NCBI RefSeq assembly: GCF_030269515.1
Contig: NZ_BSTM01000028.1
Span: forward strand, 1-64,000
Reading direction: 5' to 3'
Origin: Actinomadura sp. NBRC 104412
Lineage (GTDB): Bacteria > Actinomycetota > Actinomycetes > Streptosporangiales > Streptosporangiaceae
Length of the DNA: 64,000 nucleotides
Under the pieces are notes generated by a model. That model saw only the letters and a program-made list of their open reading frames with translations, was not told the DNA's origin and ran no database searches. Made by a program: the position numbers and the translations under genes. Below are positions 1-8,496 of the stretch, in pieces (position 1 is the stretch's first letter; each line of letters begins with the position of its first letter).

Positions 1-419
1 TCACTGGTCTTGGTCGACTCGAAGGATCACGAGGTGGCCGTCTCACGTCACGGGGACTCGCCCATCACGACACGAACCGGTCATAGATCACACAGACCCC
101 ATACACCACTCCAGTGGACGTGAACGGCCTGTTCCGACGGCTCACCCAACCAGCATGCCCGAGCGCACTACCAGGAGACCGACCACCCGGTGGCCGCCGG
201 CGTGGAACCCGGATCGCGTTGGAGATGGTGCTATGTCCACCAGCGCCTCGTCTGACCAGGTCTGACCAAGCAGAGCTGGCGGACGTCCACTGCACGGCCG
301 GCCCACGCGCTCGGGCGCATTGTCCGATGATTCGAACGGGGTCTGGACGGCCGTTCAGGAGCGTGCCGTGCTCGGCGACCCGCATGCGTGAGTGCATGAT
401 GGCGAGGTCGGCGTTCAGA
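1..419. other. Left-edge stretch with no assignable gene
   Basis: I see no convincing gene here. A plus-strand frame is open from base 1 to a stop near 114 and could be the 3' tail of a gene that begins outside the window. A minus-strand frame (466 to 65) has no recognisable domain and no ribosome binding site. The stretch lies downstream of jetD and may mark the edge of the Wadjet island. Confidence 0.3.
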
Positions 420-1739
420 TCAACCGCGGTGGTCACCAGCACCAGGCTGCCCGGGGCAGGGTTCATGCCAACGGTGCGACTCGGCGCGCCGGTGACACCT
501 CACGGGGTATTCGGCAGCTTGTTGTTCCAGATCCAGGAGTAGGAGGGGCAGCAGCCGTTCTTCCATGACGGCTCGGCCGGTCCTGCGCATGTGTGCGGCC
601 AGGTCCTCGTCCCAGGGACTGGGGGACGGGGTGCCGCGGAGCGGTTCCGAATCACCGGTGGCCAGCGCTTCTTCGTAGTCAGGTGTCCCCATGCGCCACG
701 GTTCAGCGGCGTAGCGGGTCATTGCTGTCGCGGTGGTGCGCAGGCCCGTCCAGTCGAAGTCGCCGCGCCACCGGATCGTCGCGCCCGCCTCGGCCAGCGC
801 ACGCAGCAGGCGATGGCACGCTGCCGAGGGAATGCCCTCCGTGCAGATGAGCGGGCTCGTGGCCGCGGTGACTGCGGCGCGCAGGATCGACGGGTTCTCG
901 CAGACGTGCACCACGGTGGCCTGCGGCGTCACGGGCATGGTGACGAGCTGGTGCAGGGTGATCCGGAACGGAGTGTGGCGCTGTGCGGCGTCCGTCAGCC
1001 AACCGGCCAGCGGGTGGTCACCGTGCGCGGGCAGGCCCAGGACGAGGACCTGGCTGGACAGGTCGTCGACGATCACACCGGCGGATTCCCAGAGGGCGCG
1101 CTCCGCCTCGCCGTCACGGGGGCGGGCCGTTCCCGCGCGGAGCGCGAGTGCCCGCAGGATCAGGCCCGGCAAGGGCGTTCCCGACAGTGCCTTGGTGTCG
1201 CCCGTGACGCGTTCGGCGAGCACCGGCAGCGGGATGCCGGGCGCCGGGAGCAGGTCCAGGACGGCCACGGCCGCCTCCACGAGCCCGATCTCCGCGCGGC
1301 GGATGAGCCTGGTGAGCGTTCCGTCAGCGGTGAGTTCGGCGACCCAGGCGCGGTACCAGCCGGTGCCGGCGTGCCGTCCGTTGGCCAGGGTTTCCTCTGC
1401 GGTGCGGCGGGCGGCGTCCTCGGCTGCGGACAGCACGAAGCGGGGAGTGATCTGCCCGCACAGCGCCTGCACGGCGGTACCCAGGTCGGGTGCGATTCCC
1501 GCGGCCGCGAGGGCCTCGGCGAGCTGGCCGAGCGGGACGCCCGCGGAGGTGCGGCCGCCGATCCGGTTCGAGCCCAGCAGGCCGCGCAGCGCGCGCAGTT
1601 CCGCGTCGGACGGGTCCGGCAGCGTGAGCGTGCCCGTCAGCGGACGCCCCAGCTCGACCCTGCGGGCCAGCGCCGCGACCAGCCTGGACAGCGCCGGGTC
1701 GCCCAGCGTCCGGCGCAACCGGGCCTCGTCGACGGTCAC
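420..1739 (-). CDS. jetD: Wadjet type II nuclease subunit JetD (TIGR02679 / DUF2399)
   Basis: This is the fourth Wadjet gene, a Toprim-like nuclease that in characterised systems cleaves circular plasmid DNA held by the JetABC loop extruder. The 439-residue product has the C-terminal DUF2399 region with the glutamate motif VCENPS and the acidic motif GDFDWTGL, matching the Toprim E and DxD positions. I chose the GTG at 1739 because it overlaps the jetC stop as GTGA, the usual coupling. The open frame extends upstream to 1922, but that part lies inside jetC and looks like out-of-frame sequence. The family usually ends soon after the leucine-rich LLPLLLLDL segment. Here about 28 further residues with poor family resemblance precede the stop, so the original terminus may have been lost. 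Family membership is inferred from motifs and gene order. Confidence 0.85.
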   Translation of the reverse strand: MTVDEARLRRTLGDPALSRLVAALARRVELGRPLTGTLTLPDPSDAELRALRGLLGSNRIGGRTSAGVPLGQLAEALAAAGIAPDLGTAVQALCGQITPRFVLSAAEDAARRTAEETLANGRHAGTGWYRAWVAELTADGTLTRLIRRAEIGLVEAAVAVLDLLPAPGIPLPVLAERVTGDTKALSGTPLPGLILRALALRAGTARPRDGEAERALWESAGVIVDDLSSQVLVLGLPAHGDHPLAGWLTDAAQRHTPFRITLHQLVTMPVTPQATVVHVCENPSILRAAVTAATSPLICTEGIPSAACHRLLRALAEAGATIRWRGDFDWTGLRTTATAMTRYAAEPWRMGTPDYEEALATGDSEPLRGTPSPSPWDEDLAAHMRRTGRAVMEERLLPLLLLDLEQQAAEYPVRCHRRAESHRWHEPCPGQPGAGDHRG

Positions 1740-4700
1740 CGGCGCTCGACGCGGACCGGCTCCCGGCCGTCCCACTCCCAGGTGGAGACGTGCACGGCGT
1801 CGATCCCGTCCCGGCGCACAAGGTGGTGCGCCGCCAGGCCCGGGACGGTCGGGTAGAAGCCCCACTCGCGTTCGGAGGTCATCACCACGTCCAGGTCGAA
1901 GGTGCTGAGCAGGCCGAGGCATTTGGCGCGGGCGTCATCGTCCACCCCGGCGAAAGCCTCGTCCAGCGCGACCATGCGAGGCGCGTACCGGTGCGCGGAC
2001 CGGTAGTGGGCGGACGCGGCGGCGAACAGCGGCAGCGACACCGTCAGGACCCGCTCCCCGCCGGACGCGGGCCCGGTCGCGCCGCGCCACCGGCCGTCCT
2101 GGAAGCGCTCGATGACGAACCGGTGCCAGGACCGGTAGTCCAGCGCGCGGCGCAGGTGGTCCTGCCAGGTGCCGTGCTCGTCCTCGGCACGGACCCGCTC
2201 GATCTCGCGCTGCAGGAAGCCGCCCACGGCGGTGCGGTCGGCGGGCGACCACAGATCGGCGTTCTGCCGCAGCAGCCGGGACCGGGCCTCGGCCAGCCCG
2301 GCGGGGCCGTCGGGATCGGGCTCCCAGCGCAGCCGCAGCCGCATCCCGGTGGACGTGGGACGCTCCTCCAGTTCGGCGTTCATGAACCGGACCTGCTCCT
2401 CGGCACCTGCGATCAGTTCCTGCAGATGCCCGGCGACATCGCTGATCAGATGCTCTTCCAGCAGGTCCCGCTCTTTGGCGGTGAGCATCCGCTCCCGGTA
2501 GCCGATCTCCCCGTCCAGCAGTTCGGTCAGCTCGGCCGGCGGGCGCTCGCGGCCCTGGAAGGAGATCGCGACGACGAACCAGTCGTCCAGCCCGGCCACG
2601 GCATGGTGACCGTGCCGCGACAGTGCCTCCGACAGCTCGGAGTAGTGGCGGGTGATCTCGTCCTGAACGCGGCGCCATGCGTCGTCGCCGTCGTCCACGT
2701 CGTGCAACAGTTCCTCGGCGCGGCGGGCCAGCCGGACGGCGGGGTCGGCCGCCCACGGGCCCGCCGCGCCGGGGATCTCCACCTCGCAGGCCAGCGCGAG
2801 CAGTCCGGTCTCGGCGAAGCGCCACAGGTCGGTGACGGCTTCGGTTCTGCTCTCGCTGGTCGCGGTGAGCCGCTCCTTGAGCTCCTCCTCGCGCCCCTGC
2901 TCGCGGGCACGCCGCTCACCGGCGTCGCGGTGCCCGGCGTCGAGGCGGCGGATGAGGGCGTCGAGTTCGGTGACGCGTCGCCTGGTGTCCTGTAGCCGGG
3001 TACGCAGTTCCTCGACGGACGTGCCGATCGATTCGCGCAGCGCCTCCAGGCGTCCGCGTTCCTGCACGGCGCGGCTGTGCGCGTCCTGGGCGCGGGCCCG
3101 GGCGTCCCGTGCCGCTTCACCCGCGGTCGCGAGTTCGTCCGTCCAGGTGATGAGGTCGCGGAGCCGGTCGGCGTAGCGGCTCGCCGCGGCCAGCCACGCG
3201 GTGGCCTCCCGCCGGTAGTCCTCCAGGGCGGAGCGGACGGCGGCGAGGCCTCCGGTGTCCGCGGGCAGGCCGACGTCCGCGGCGGCCGTGGCGAGCTCCG
3301 TGACGGCGGCGGCGTGGTCGCGTTCGGCCCAGCCGACGTCTTCGGCGGCGCGCTCGACCCGCTCGCGGGCCTTGGCGAGGGCCCCGGCGGCGCCGGAGAC
3401 GCCGCTGTGCGCGTCCCGCAGCCCCTGGTCGGACGGCTCGCGCCGCAGCTCGGCGTCGAGCGCGGCGCGGCGGCCGTCGATGTGATCGACGGTGGCGCGG
3501 GCCCGCGTGACGGACGGCCGCGCCTCGTCGATGAGGACGGCGAGCTCGGCCAGCCGACGCCGCCGCGCCTCCTCCCTGGCTCCCGCGCCGACATAGGCCG
3601 CCGCGCCCTTGGACCAGGCGCCGGTCAGCGGTCCCACCCTCCACCGGCCGGAGGCGTCCATCCAGGTGGTGCAGTCCTGCTCGCCCAGCCCGATGCCCGC
3701 GAGGACGGCGGTCACCGTCCGCGGCGACAGCGCGGCCGCCTGGGCGTCGTCCGGGTCGATCGCGACGGTCAGCGCCTCGGTCAGCGGGCGCGCGACCGGC
3801 GGGTCGGGACGCAGCAGCACATCGTGGGTTCCGGGGTCGAGCAGCACGCCCTCGGGGGTGAGCCATGCGTCCAGCAGACCGGACGCCTCCAGCGCGGCCT
3901 CCAGACCGGCCCGCCGCTCCGGCTCCAGGCCGTCGGCGAAGTCGACGACCTGCCAGAACGCCGCTCCGGGACCGGTGCGGGTGCCCGGGCCGCGGGTATG
4001 CGGGGCGTCGGGACGATCGATCACGCCCGATCGCAGCCGGCGGCGCTCGGCCTCCAGCTCGTCCAGTTCGGTCTCGGCCGCCGCCAGGCGTGCCGCGGCC
4101 TCGGCGCGAGTGGTCGCGAGCGAGGCGTGGGCGCCCGCGGCGGCGGTGCGCAGCGCGGCCACCAGCGGATGCGGGCCCTCCAGCGTCTCTGCCCAGCGCT
4201 CCAGGTCCAGGTCGGACGGGTCGGGCAGTGAGAGTTCGGTGAGCGAGCGCCCGTACTCCCGCCATGCCTCGACATGCCGCGCGGCCTGCGCGGCGAGCGC
4301 GTCCTGGGCCTCGGTGAGGGCCTCGGCCGCGCCGTCCCGGTCGGCCTCCCGTTCGCCGAGGACGCGGCGGGTACGGGCCAGCTCCTCCGCCACCCGGTCG
4401 GCGGTCTCGGCGAGACCGGTCACGTACCGGACGGCCTCGGCGCGGGCGTCGGCGAGCCGCCGCGCCTCCCGGCCCGCGCTGTCCAGGGCCGCCTCGGTGG
4501 GCGGGTCCAGGATGATCGCGGCGTGCCGCTCGGCGATCCCGGCACGTTCCGCCGCCCCGGCGACCGCCTCACCGGCCTCGGCCACGGCCCGGGCGGCGGT
4601 GTCGGCGGACTGGGCTGCCTCGTCCCGCTGCTGCTCCCGCCGCATCCGGGTCCGCTCGGCGTCCTCCGCGACCAGGCGGGCCTGAGCGGCGGCGCGATCG

Positions 4701-5776
4701 GCCTCTTCGGCATGGCGTTCCGCGTCCGCCAGGTTCTTCAAGCGCGGATCGGTGGCGAGCTCCTCCCGGATCGCCACCTGCTCGGCATGCTCGACCCGGG
4801 TCTCCTCCAGGCGCCGCCCGGCCTCGACCTCCTCCCTGGCGGCGCTCTCGATCCGCTCGCGCACCCCGGTCAGATCGCGCTGCACCTGCTCGTAGGCGCT
4901 GTTGGCGGTGCGCACCCGGCGGGCCTGGCGGCGCGCCGCGACCGACGCGTACCGGCGGTACCGGCTCAGGAACCGGACCACATGGCGGCGGGTGTCGCGC
5001 AGCGCGGTGAGCTCGTCGCGCTGCTGCTCCAGGTCGTGGAAGGCCGCCGCGATGTCGCTCACCACCGCCTGGTCGAGCGGCGTCAGCGCGTCCGACAGCG
5101 CCTTCGACAGCCGCGCCGCGTCCGGACGTTTGGACAACTGCGGCTGACGCAGCTGGATCAGCAGGTTGATCAGCGCGTCGTAGCGCTCCTCCCCGAGCTG
5201 GAAGAGGTGCTCGTCCAGCATCCGCCGGTACCGCTCCGAGCTCCGCACCACCTGGCCGTGCAACCCGACCGCCTCCTCCAGGCGGTCGCGGGTGAGGGCG
5301 GCGCCGGTCGGCCCGACCAGGGACAGGTCGTCCCCGATGCGCTGCGCGGTGACGAAGAACCACCGGTCGGCGATACCCCGCCCGGCGACGGCCTTCAGCC
5401 CCGCGCCGACCGTGAGGTAGGCGCGCTCGCCGTCCTCGGTGACCCGGCCGAACTCCATCCACGTGTACCCGAGCCGCTCGTCGTAGCGGCCGCCGAGCAG
5501 CAGGTTCCACTCCATCCGCTTGCCGCGGTCGCCGTCCGGCTCGACCCGGCTGGGCGTCAGGTCGCCGTCCAGCAGGAACGGCAGCGTCAGCGCCAGCACC
5601 TTCGACTTGCCGGTCCCGTTGTTCCCGCGGAACAGCACGCGGCCGTCGCGGAACCAGAACTCCTGCTGGTCGTAGTAGAAGAGGTCCACCAGCCCGGTGC
5701 GCAGCGGCTGCCAGCGAGCGGTGCCCGCCACCGGCAGCCGCCCGTCCGGTCGCGTCTCGGTGGGACCTGCGGTCAT
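1736..5776 (-). CDS. jetC: Wadjet type II SMC-like ATPase JetC (TIGR02680)
   Basis: This 1346-residue SMC/MukB-like ATPase is the motor of the Wadjet loop extruder that recognises and compacts small circular DNA. The N-terminal Walker A is GNNGTGKS at residues 51-58. A long Arg/Glu/Ala-rich coiled coil fills the middle, interrupted by a non-coiled hinge-like region around residues 600-760. The C-terminus carries an ABC signature (ASGGERVLTVSLPL) and Walker B (RMVALDEAFAGVDDD), followed by a MTSEREWGFYP segment typical of the family. It overlaps jetD by four bases. The ATG at 5776 is the first base of the jet operon left of the IS110 element. In the reconstructed ancestor it overlapped the jetB stop as ATGA. 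The present upstream sequence, including a possible AGGGA site 8 bases before the start, comes from the insertion element. The reading frame is intact. Confidence 0.92.
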   Translation of the reverse strand: MTAGPTETRPDGRLPVAGTARWQPLRTGLVDLFYYDQQEFWFRDGRVLFRGNNGTGKSKVLALTLPFLLDGDLTPSRVEPDGDRGKRMEWNLLLGGRYDERLGYTWMEFGRVTEDGERAYLTVGAGLKAVAGRGIADRWFFVTAQRIGDDLSLVGPTGAALTRDRLEEAVGLHGQVVRSSERYRRMLDEHLFQLGEERYDALINLLIQLRQPQLSKRPDAARLSKALSDALTPLDQAVVSDIAAAFHDLEQQRDELTALRDTRRHVVRFLSRYRRYASVAARRQARRVRTANSAYEQVQRDLTGVRERIESAAREEVEAGRRLEETRVEHAEQVAIREELATDPRLKNLADAERHAEEADRAAAQARLVAEDAERTRMRREQQRDEAAQSADTAARAVAEAGEAVAGAAERAGIAERHAAIILDPPTEAALDSAGREARRLADARAEAVRYVTGLAETADRVAEELARTRRVLGEREADRDGAAEALTEAQDALAAQAARHVEAWREYGRSLTELSLPDPSDLDLERWAETLEGPHPLVAALRTAAAGAHASLATTRAEAAARLAAAETELDELEAERRRLRSGVIDRPDAPHTRGPGTRTGPGAAFWQVVDFADGLEPERRAGLEAALEASGLLDAWLTPEGVLLDPGTHDVLLRPDPPVARPLTEALTVAIDPDDAQAAALSPRTVTAVLAGIGLGEQDCTTWMDASGRWRVGPLTGAWSKGAAAYVGAGAREEARRRRLAELAVLIDEARPSVTRARATVDHIDGRRAALDAELRREPSDQGLRDAHSGVSGAAGALAKARERVERAAEDVGWAERDHAAAVTELATAAADVGLPADTGGLAAVRSALEDYRREATAWLAAASRYADRLRDLITWTDELATAGEAARDARARAQDAHSRAVQERGRLEALRESIGTSVEELRTRLQDTRRRVTELDALIRRLDAGHRDAGERRAREQGREEELKERLTATSESRTEAVTDLWRFAETGLLALACEVEIPGAAGPWAADPAVRLARRAEELLHDVDDGDDAWRRVQDEITRHYSELSEALSRHGHHAVAGLDDWFVVAISFQGRERPPAELTELLDGEIGYRERMLTAKERDLLEEHLISDVAGHLQELIAGAEEQVRFMNAELEERPTSTGMRLRLRWEPDPDGPAGLAEARSRLLRQNADLWSPADRTAVGGFLQREIERVRAEDEHGTWQDHLRRALDYRSWHRFVIERFQDGRWRGATGPASGGERVLTVSLPLFAAASAHYRSAHRYAPRMVALDEAFAGVDDDARAKCLGLLSTFDLDVVMTSEREWGFYPTVPGLAAHHLVRRDGIDAVHVSTWEWDGREPVRVERR

Positions 5777-5988
5777 GGGGTGTCCCTAAGAATTGAGGCG
5801 GTCCCGGAGGACCGGGTGTGGCTGATGGGTTGGTTGCCGTTGGCATGGCTTCGAAGGAATGGCCGCCCGGTCCTCCAGGACGCTCCGACCGCTGATTGAG
5901 AGCTGCGGACATCGCTGGTTAGGGACCTGGTGGCGGAGTGCTCCGTGGACCACGACACTGCTGGTCACGGCGGAACGGAGCAGGACGC
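5777..5988 (+). ncRNA. Candidate bridge-RNA region of the IS110 element
   Basis: This is the 212-base non-coding left end before the transposase start. In IS110-group elements such as IS621 the segment between the left end and the transposase gene encodes a structured guide (bridge) RNA with target- and donor-binding loops. The sequence here has complementary blocks, for example GGCGGTCC/GGACCG near 5797-5814 and GGTCCTCCAGGACG near 5870, that could form stems. I cannot fold it and have not identified the guide loops, so this rests on position and family knowledge. Confidence 0.35.
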
Positions 5989-7176
5989 TTGAGCGAGCCG
6001 GGAACACGGATCTGGGTCGGTGTCGACGTCGGCGAGGGCCACCACTGGGCGGTCGCCCTCGACGACGAGGGCGCCAAGGTGCTCTCCCGCAAGGTCGTCA
6101 ACGACGAGGCCGCGATCCTGGAGACGATCGCCGCCGTCGCCGAGCTGGCCGAACAGGCGGTGTGGGCGGTCGACATCTCCGGCAAGGCCGCCACGCTGCT
6201 GCTGGCGCTGCTGGTCGCCCACGGCCAGGAGGTCGTCTACGTGCCCGGCCGCACCGTCAACCGGATGGCCGGGGCCTACCGCGGCGAGGGCAAGACCGAC
6301 TGTGAGGATCATGGTCGTGGCGTCCTCTTGCCGGTCTGACTCAAAGACCGATCGGCTTCGTGCCTGCTTGGCGACACGTCGACCGGTGAGGGGGCGCCGC
6401 CTGGTGCCGTCGGCCGGGTCCGCCTGATCAACCGGCTGCGCGACCTGCTGCTGGGCATCTGCCCCGCTCTGGAGCGGGCCTTCGACTACTCGGCCGCCAA
6501 GGGCCCGGTGGTCATGCTGACCGAGTACCAGACCCCGGCCGCGCTGCGCCGCATCGGCGCCCGGCGGCTGACGACCTGGCTGGAGCGCCGCAAGGTGCGC
6601 GGCGCCGACCAGGTCGCCGCCAAGGCCATCGCGGCCGCCGAGTCCCAGCACACCACCCTGCCCGGCGAGAAACGAGCCGCAGCGCTGGTGCGGGACCTGG
6701 CGCACCGGCTGCTGGAGCTGGACGCCCAGATCAAGGACGTCGACGGCCAGATCCGCGACACCTTCCGCGCCGGCCCGCGCGCCGCCATCATCGAGTCCAT
6801 GCCGGGCATGGGCCCGATCTTGGGCGCCGAGTTCATCGCGATCATCGGTGACCTGTCCGGCTACGTCGGCGCCGGGCGCCCGGCCGCGCACGCCGGGCTG
6901 GCGCCGGTCCCGCGCGACTCGGGCCGCCGCACCGACAACCTGCATCGCCCGAAGAACTACAACCGCAGGCTGCGGCACATCTTCTACATGGCCGCCCAGA
7001 CCGCGATGATGCGCCCCGGGCCATCGCGCGACTACTACCTGCGCAAACGCTCCGAAGGACTGAGACACACCCAGGCGATCATGGCGCTGGCCCGCCGCCG
7101 CGTCGATGTGCTGTGGGCGATGCTGCGTGACAACCGGACGTTCACCCCCGCCCAGCCGATCACGCAGGCGGCTTGA
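5989..7176 (+). pseudogene. IS110-family transposase, disrupted in the middle
   Basis: The N-terminal DEDD (RuvC-like) domain starts at a TTG (5989) behind GGAGCAGGA and reads WVGVDVGEGHH, then EGKTDCED, matching the conserved KTDxxD block. Just after this (about 6310) the sequence stops resembling the family and reaches an in-frame TGA at 6337. Family sequence resumes in the same frame at RLINRLRDLL (about 6418) and continues through the C-terminal transposase_20 region with PGMGPILGAEF, HAGLAPVPRDSG and RRLRHIFYMAA. Intact relatives have roughly 55 residues between these blocks; here about 37 unrelated codons with a stop replace them. The gene should not make a full recombinase unless the stop is read through. 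A plain point mutation does not explain it; recombination or a replacement is more likely. Confidence 0.85.
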
Positions 7177-7181
7177 CTTGA

Positions 7182-8402
7182 TCATTGAGATTCCTTCTCT
7201 TCACCGACGATGGTGGGCGCGGCGTACCCGAACCTGGCCAGCGCAGGGAGCGCCGTGACGTGGCCGTTCTCCATCCGGACGAGGCCGAGCGAGGCCAGCC
7301 GCTCCAGGGCGTGCGCGGTCAGGGCGCGCTCGGCACCGGGGTCGCGGGCGCTCTTGCGCCAGTGCGCGGAATGCTCGGCGATCAAGGTGGCCATGTGCTG
7401 CTCGGCCGCCGTGACCGGGACCGTTCCCGTCCGGTCGCGCAGGTGCCCGGACAGGTACTCCGCCAGCAGCAGCGTGGCATGGCCCTCCGTGCCCTCCTCT
7501 GGCATCCCGAAGTCGGTGGCCTCCCGCGTCGGGTCGATCAGCGCGATGCCCTCGGCACGGACCTCCGCCAGGAACCCGGTGCCCTCCACCAGCCGCTTCA
7601 GCAGCGGCCCGCGCTGCGTGTCGAGGTACGCGCGCTGCTCGGCGGTCAGATCGGCGTAGTACAGGACAGGGTCGTCCAGCAGCCGCCGGGCGATGGCATG
7701 GCGGATCTCCCGGTTGCGGCCGTCCTGGGTGTCGGGCACCAGATCCTCGGCGACCGCGGCGAGCCGGGCGTCATGCCCGTCCGCGTCCACCAGCGAAGGC
7801 CCGCGCCGAGCCGACAGCAGCACCGCCAGGACGCGCCGGTCCACGTCGTACAGCGCGTCGCCCCTGCGGTTGACGAACGCCTGCTCGTCCCCGGCCACCT
7901 TGACCAGCACCCCCAAGGACAGCAGCAGCTGCGCGACCGCCACCAGGTCTCCGCGCTCGTCCCGGTCCTGCATGGTGAAGGCGATCCCGGCGCGGACGAT
8001 CTCCTCGTCCGCGGCGAACGCGACCACCCGGTCCACCAGCCAGCCGAGCGTAACCTGGGATTCGGCGCGGTCGAGCGCGGCCATCGCCAGGCACGCCAGT
8101 ACGTAGCGGCGGCGGCTGAACGGCTCCCGAGCCCGCGCCCCGCCGTCCCGGACGCGCGCGGGACGGCTCCCGTCCGACAGGTCGCCCGGCACCTTGCGCA
8201 GCCGCGCGACACCCGCGTCGGCGTGCAGGGACCAGCCGGCTTCCCGTGCGAACCACTGCGCGAGATGCGCGGCGTGCCGGCGGACCAGCGCGTACCCGGC
8301 GTCGCGCGGGGTGAGCAGCGGCCGGTGCAGCAGCGCCCGGACGGCGCGCCGCCGCTCCTCATCCCGCTGCTCCTCCAGGACGTCCCGCAGGTCACCGCTC
8401 AT
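7182..8402 (-). CDS. jetB: Wadjet type II subunit JetB (TIGR02678 / DUF2398)
   Basis: JetB is the KITE-like (MukE-type) winged-helix partner that bridges JetA and JetC in the Wadjet complex. The 406-residue product is Arg/Leu-rich with the family segments DEERRRAVRALLHRPLLTP at the N-terminus and RRRYVLACLAMAALDRAESQ. I start at the ATG at 8402, which overlaps a TGA as ATGA. An in-frame ATG at 8441 is possible. Between jetA and jetB a 33-codon frame (8500 to 8399) overlaps the jetA stop and the jetB start by ATGA at both ends, so ribosomes could pass from jetA to jetB through it. The last codons (EKESQ) contain the AGAAGGA that once served jetC. The stop is retained at the IS110 junction. Confidence 0.88.
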   Translation of the reverse strand: MSGDLRDVLEEQRDEERRRAVRALLHRPLLTPRDAGYALVRRHAAHLAQWFAREAGWSLHADAGVARLRKVPGDLSDGSRPARVRDGGARAREPFSRRRYVLACLAMAALDRAESQVTLGWLVDRVVAFAADEEIVRAGIAFTMQDRDERGDLVAVAQLLLSLGVLVKVAGDEQAFVNRRGDALYDVDRRVLAVLLSARRGPSLVDADGHDARLAAVAEDLVPDTQDGRNREIRHAIARRLLDDPVLYYADLTAEQRAYLDTQRGPLLKRLVEGTGFLAEVRAEGIALIDPTREATDFGMPEEGTEGHATLLLAEYLSGHLRDRTGTVPVTAAEQHMATLIAEHSAHWRKSARDPGAERALTAHALERLASLGLVRMENGHVTALPALARFGYAAPTIVGEEKESQ

Positions 8403-8496
8403 TGTGTGTTCCACGCTCGCTTCCGGGGCGCCTCTCGGCACCGCGTGTGAGCCCCGGCCAACCGACCCCGCAGACCGCCTCGGCCCTCCAGCTCCC

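Larger units (their letters stand above)
5777..7181 (+). mobile_element. IS110-family insertion sequence between jetC and jetB
   Basis: The element is about 1.4 kb, lies opposite to the jet operon, and carries one IS110 transposase gene with no terminal inverted repeats, as expected for the family. The ends are inferred from the target. Removing 5777-7181 joins the two flanking TCAT copies (5773-5776 and 7182-7185) and restores a jetB stop/jetC start overlap ATGA, with an AGAAGGA ribosome binding site about seven bases upstream of jetC. The short flanking repeat suits the core-sequence duplication made by IS110 recombinases. The exact end assignment has a four-base ambiguity. Confidence 0.85.

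Noticed and set aside
65..466. 133-codon minus-strand frame near the left edge
   Set aside because: No ribosome binding site, no recognised domain; overlaps the jetD 3' end.
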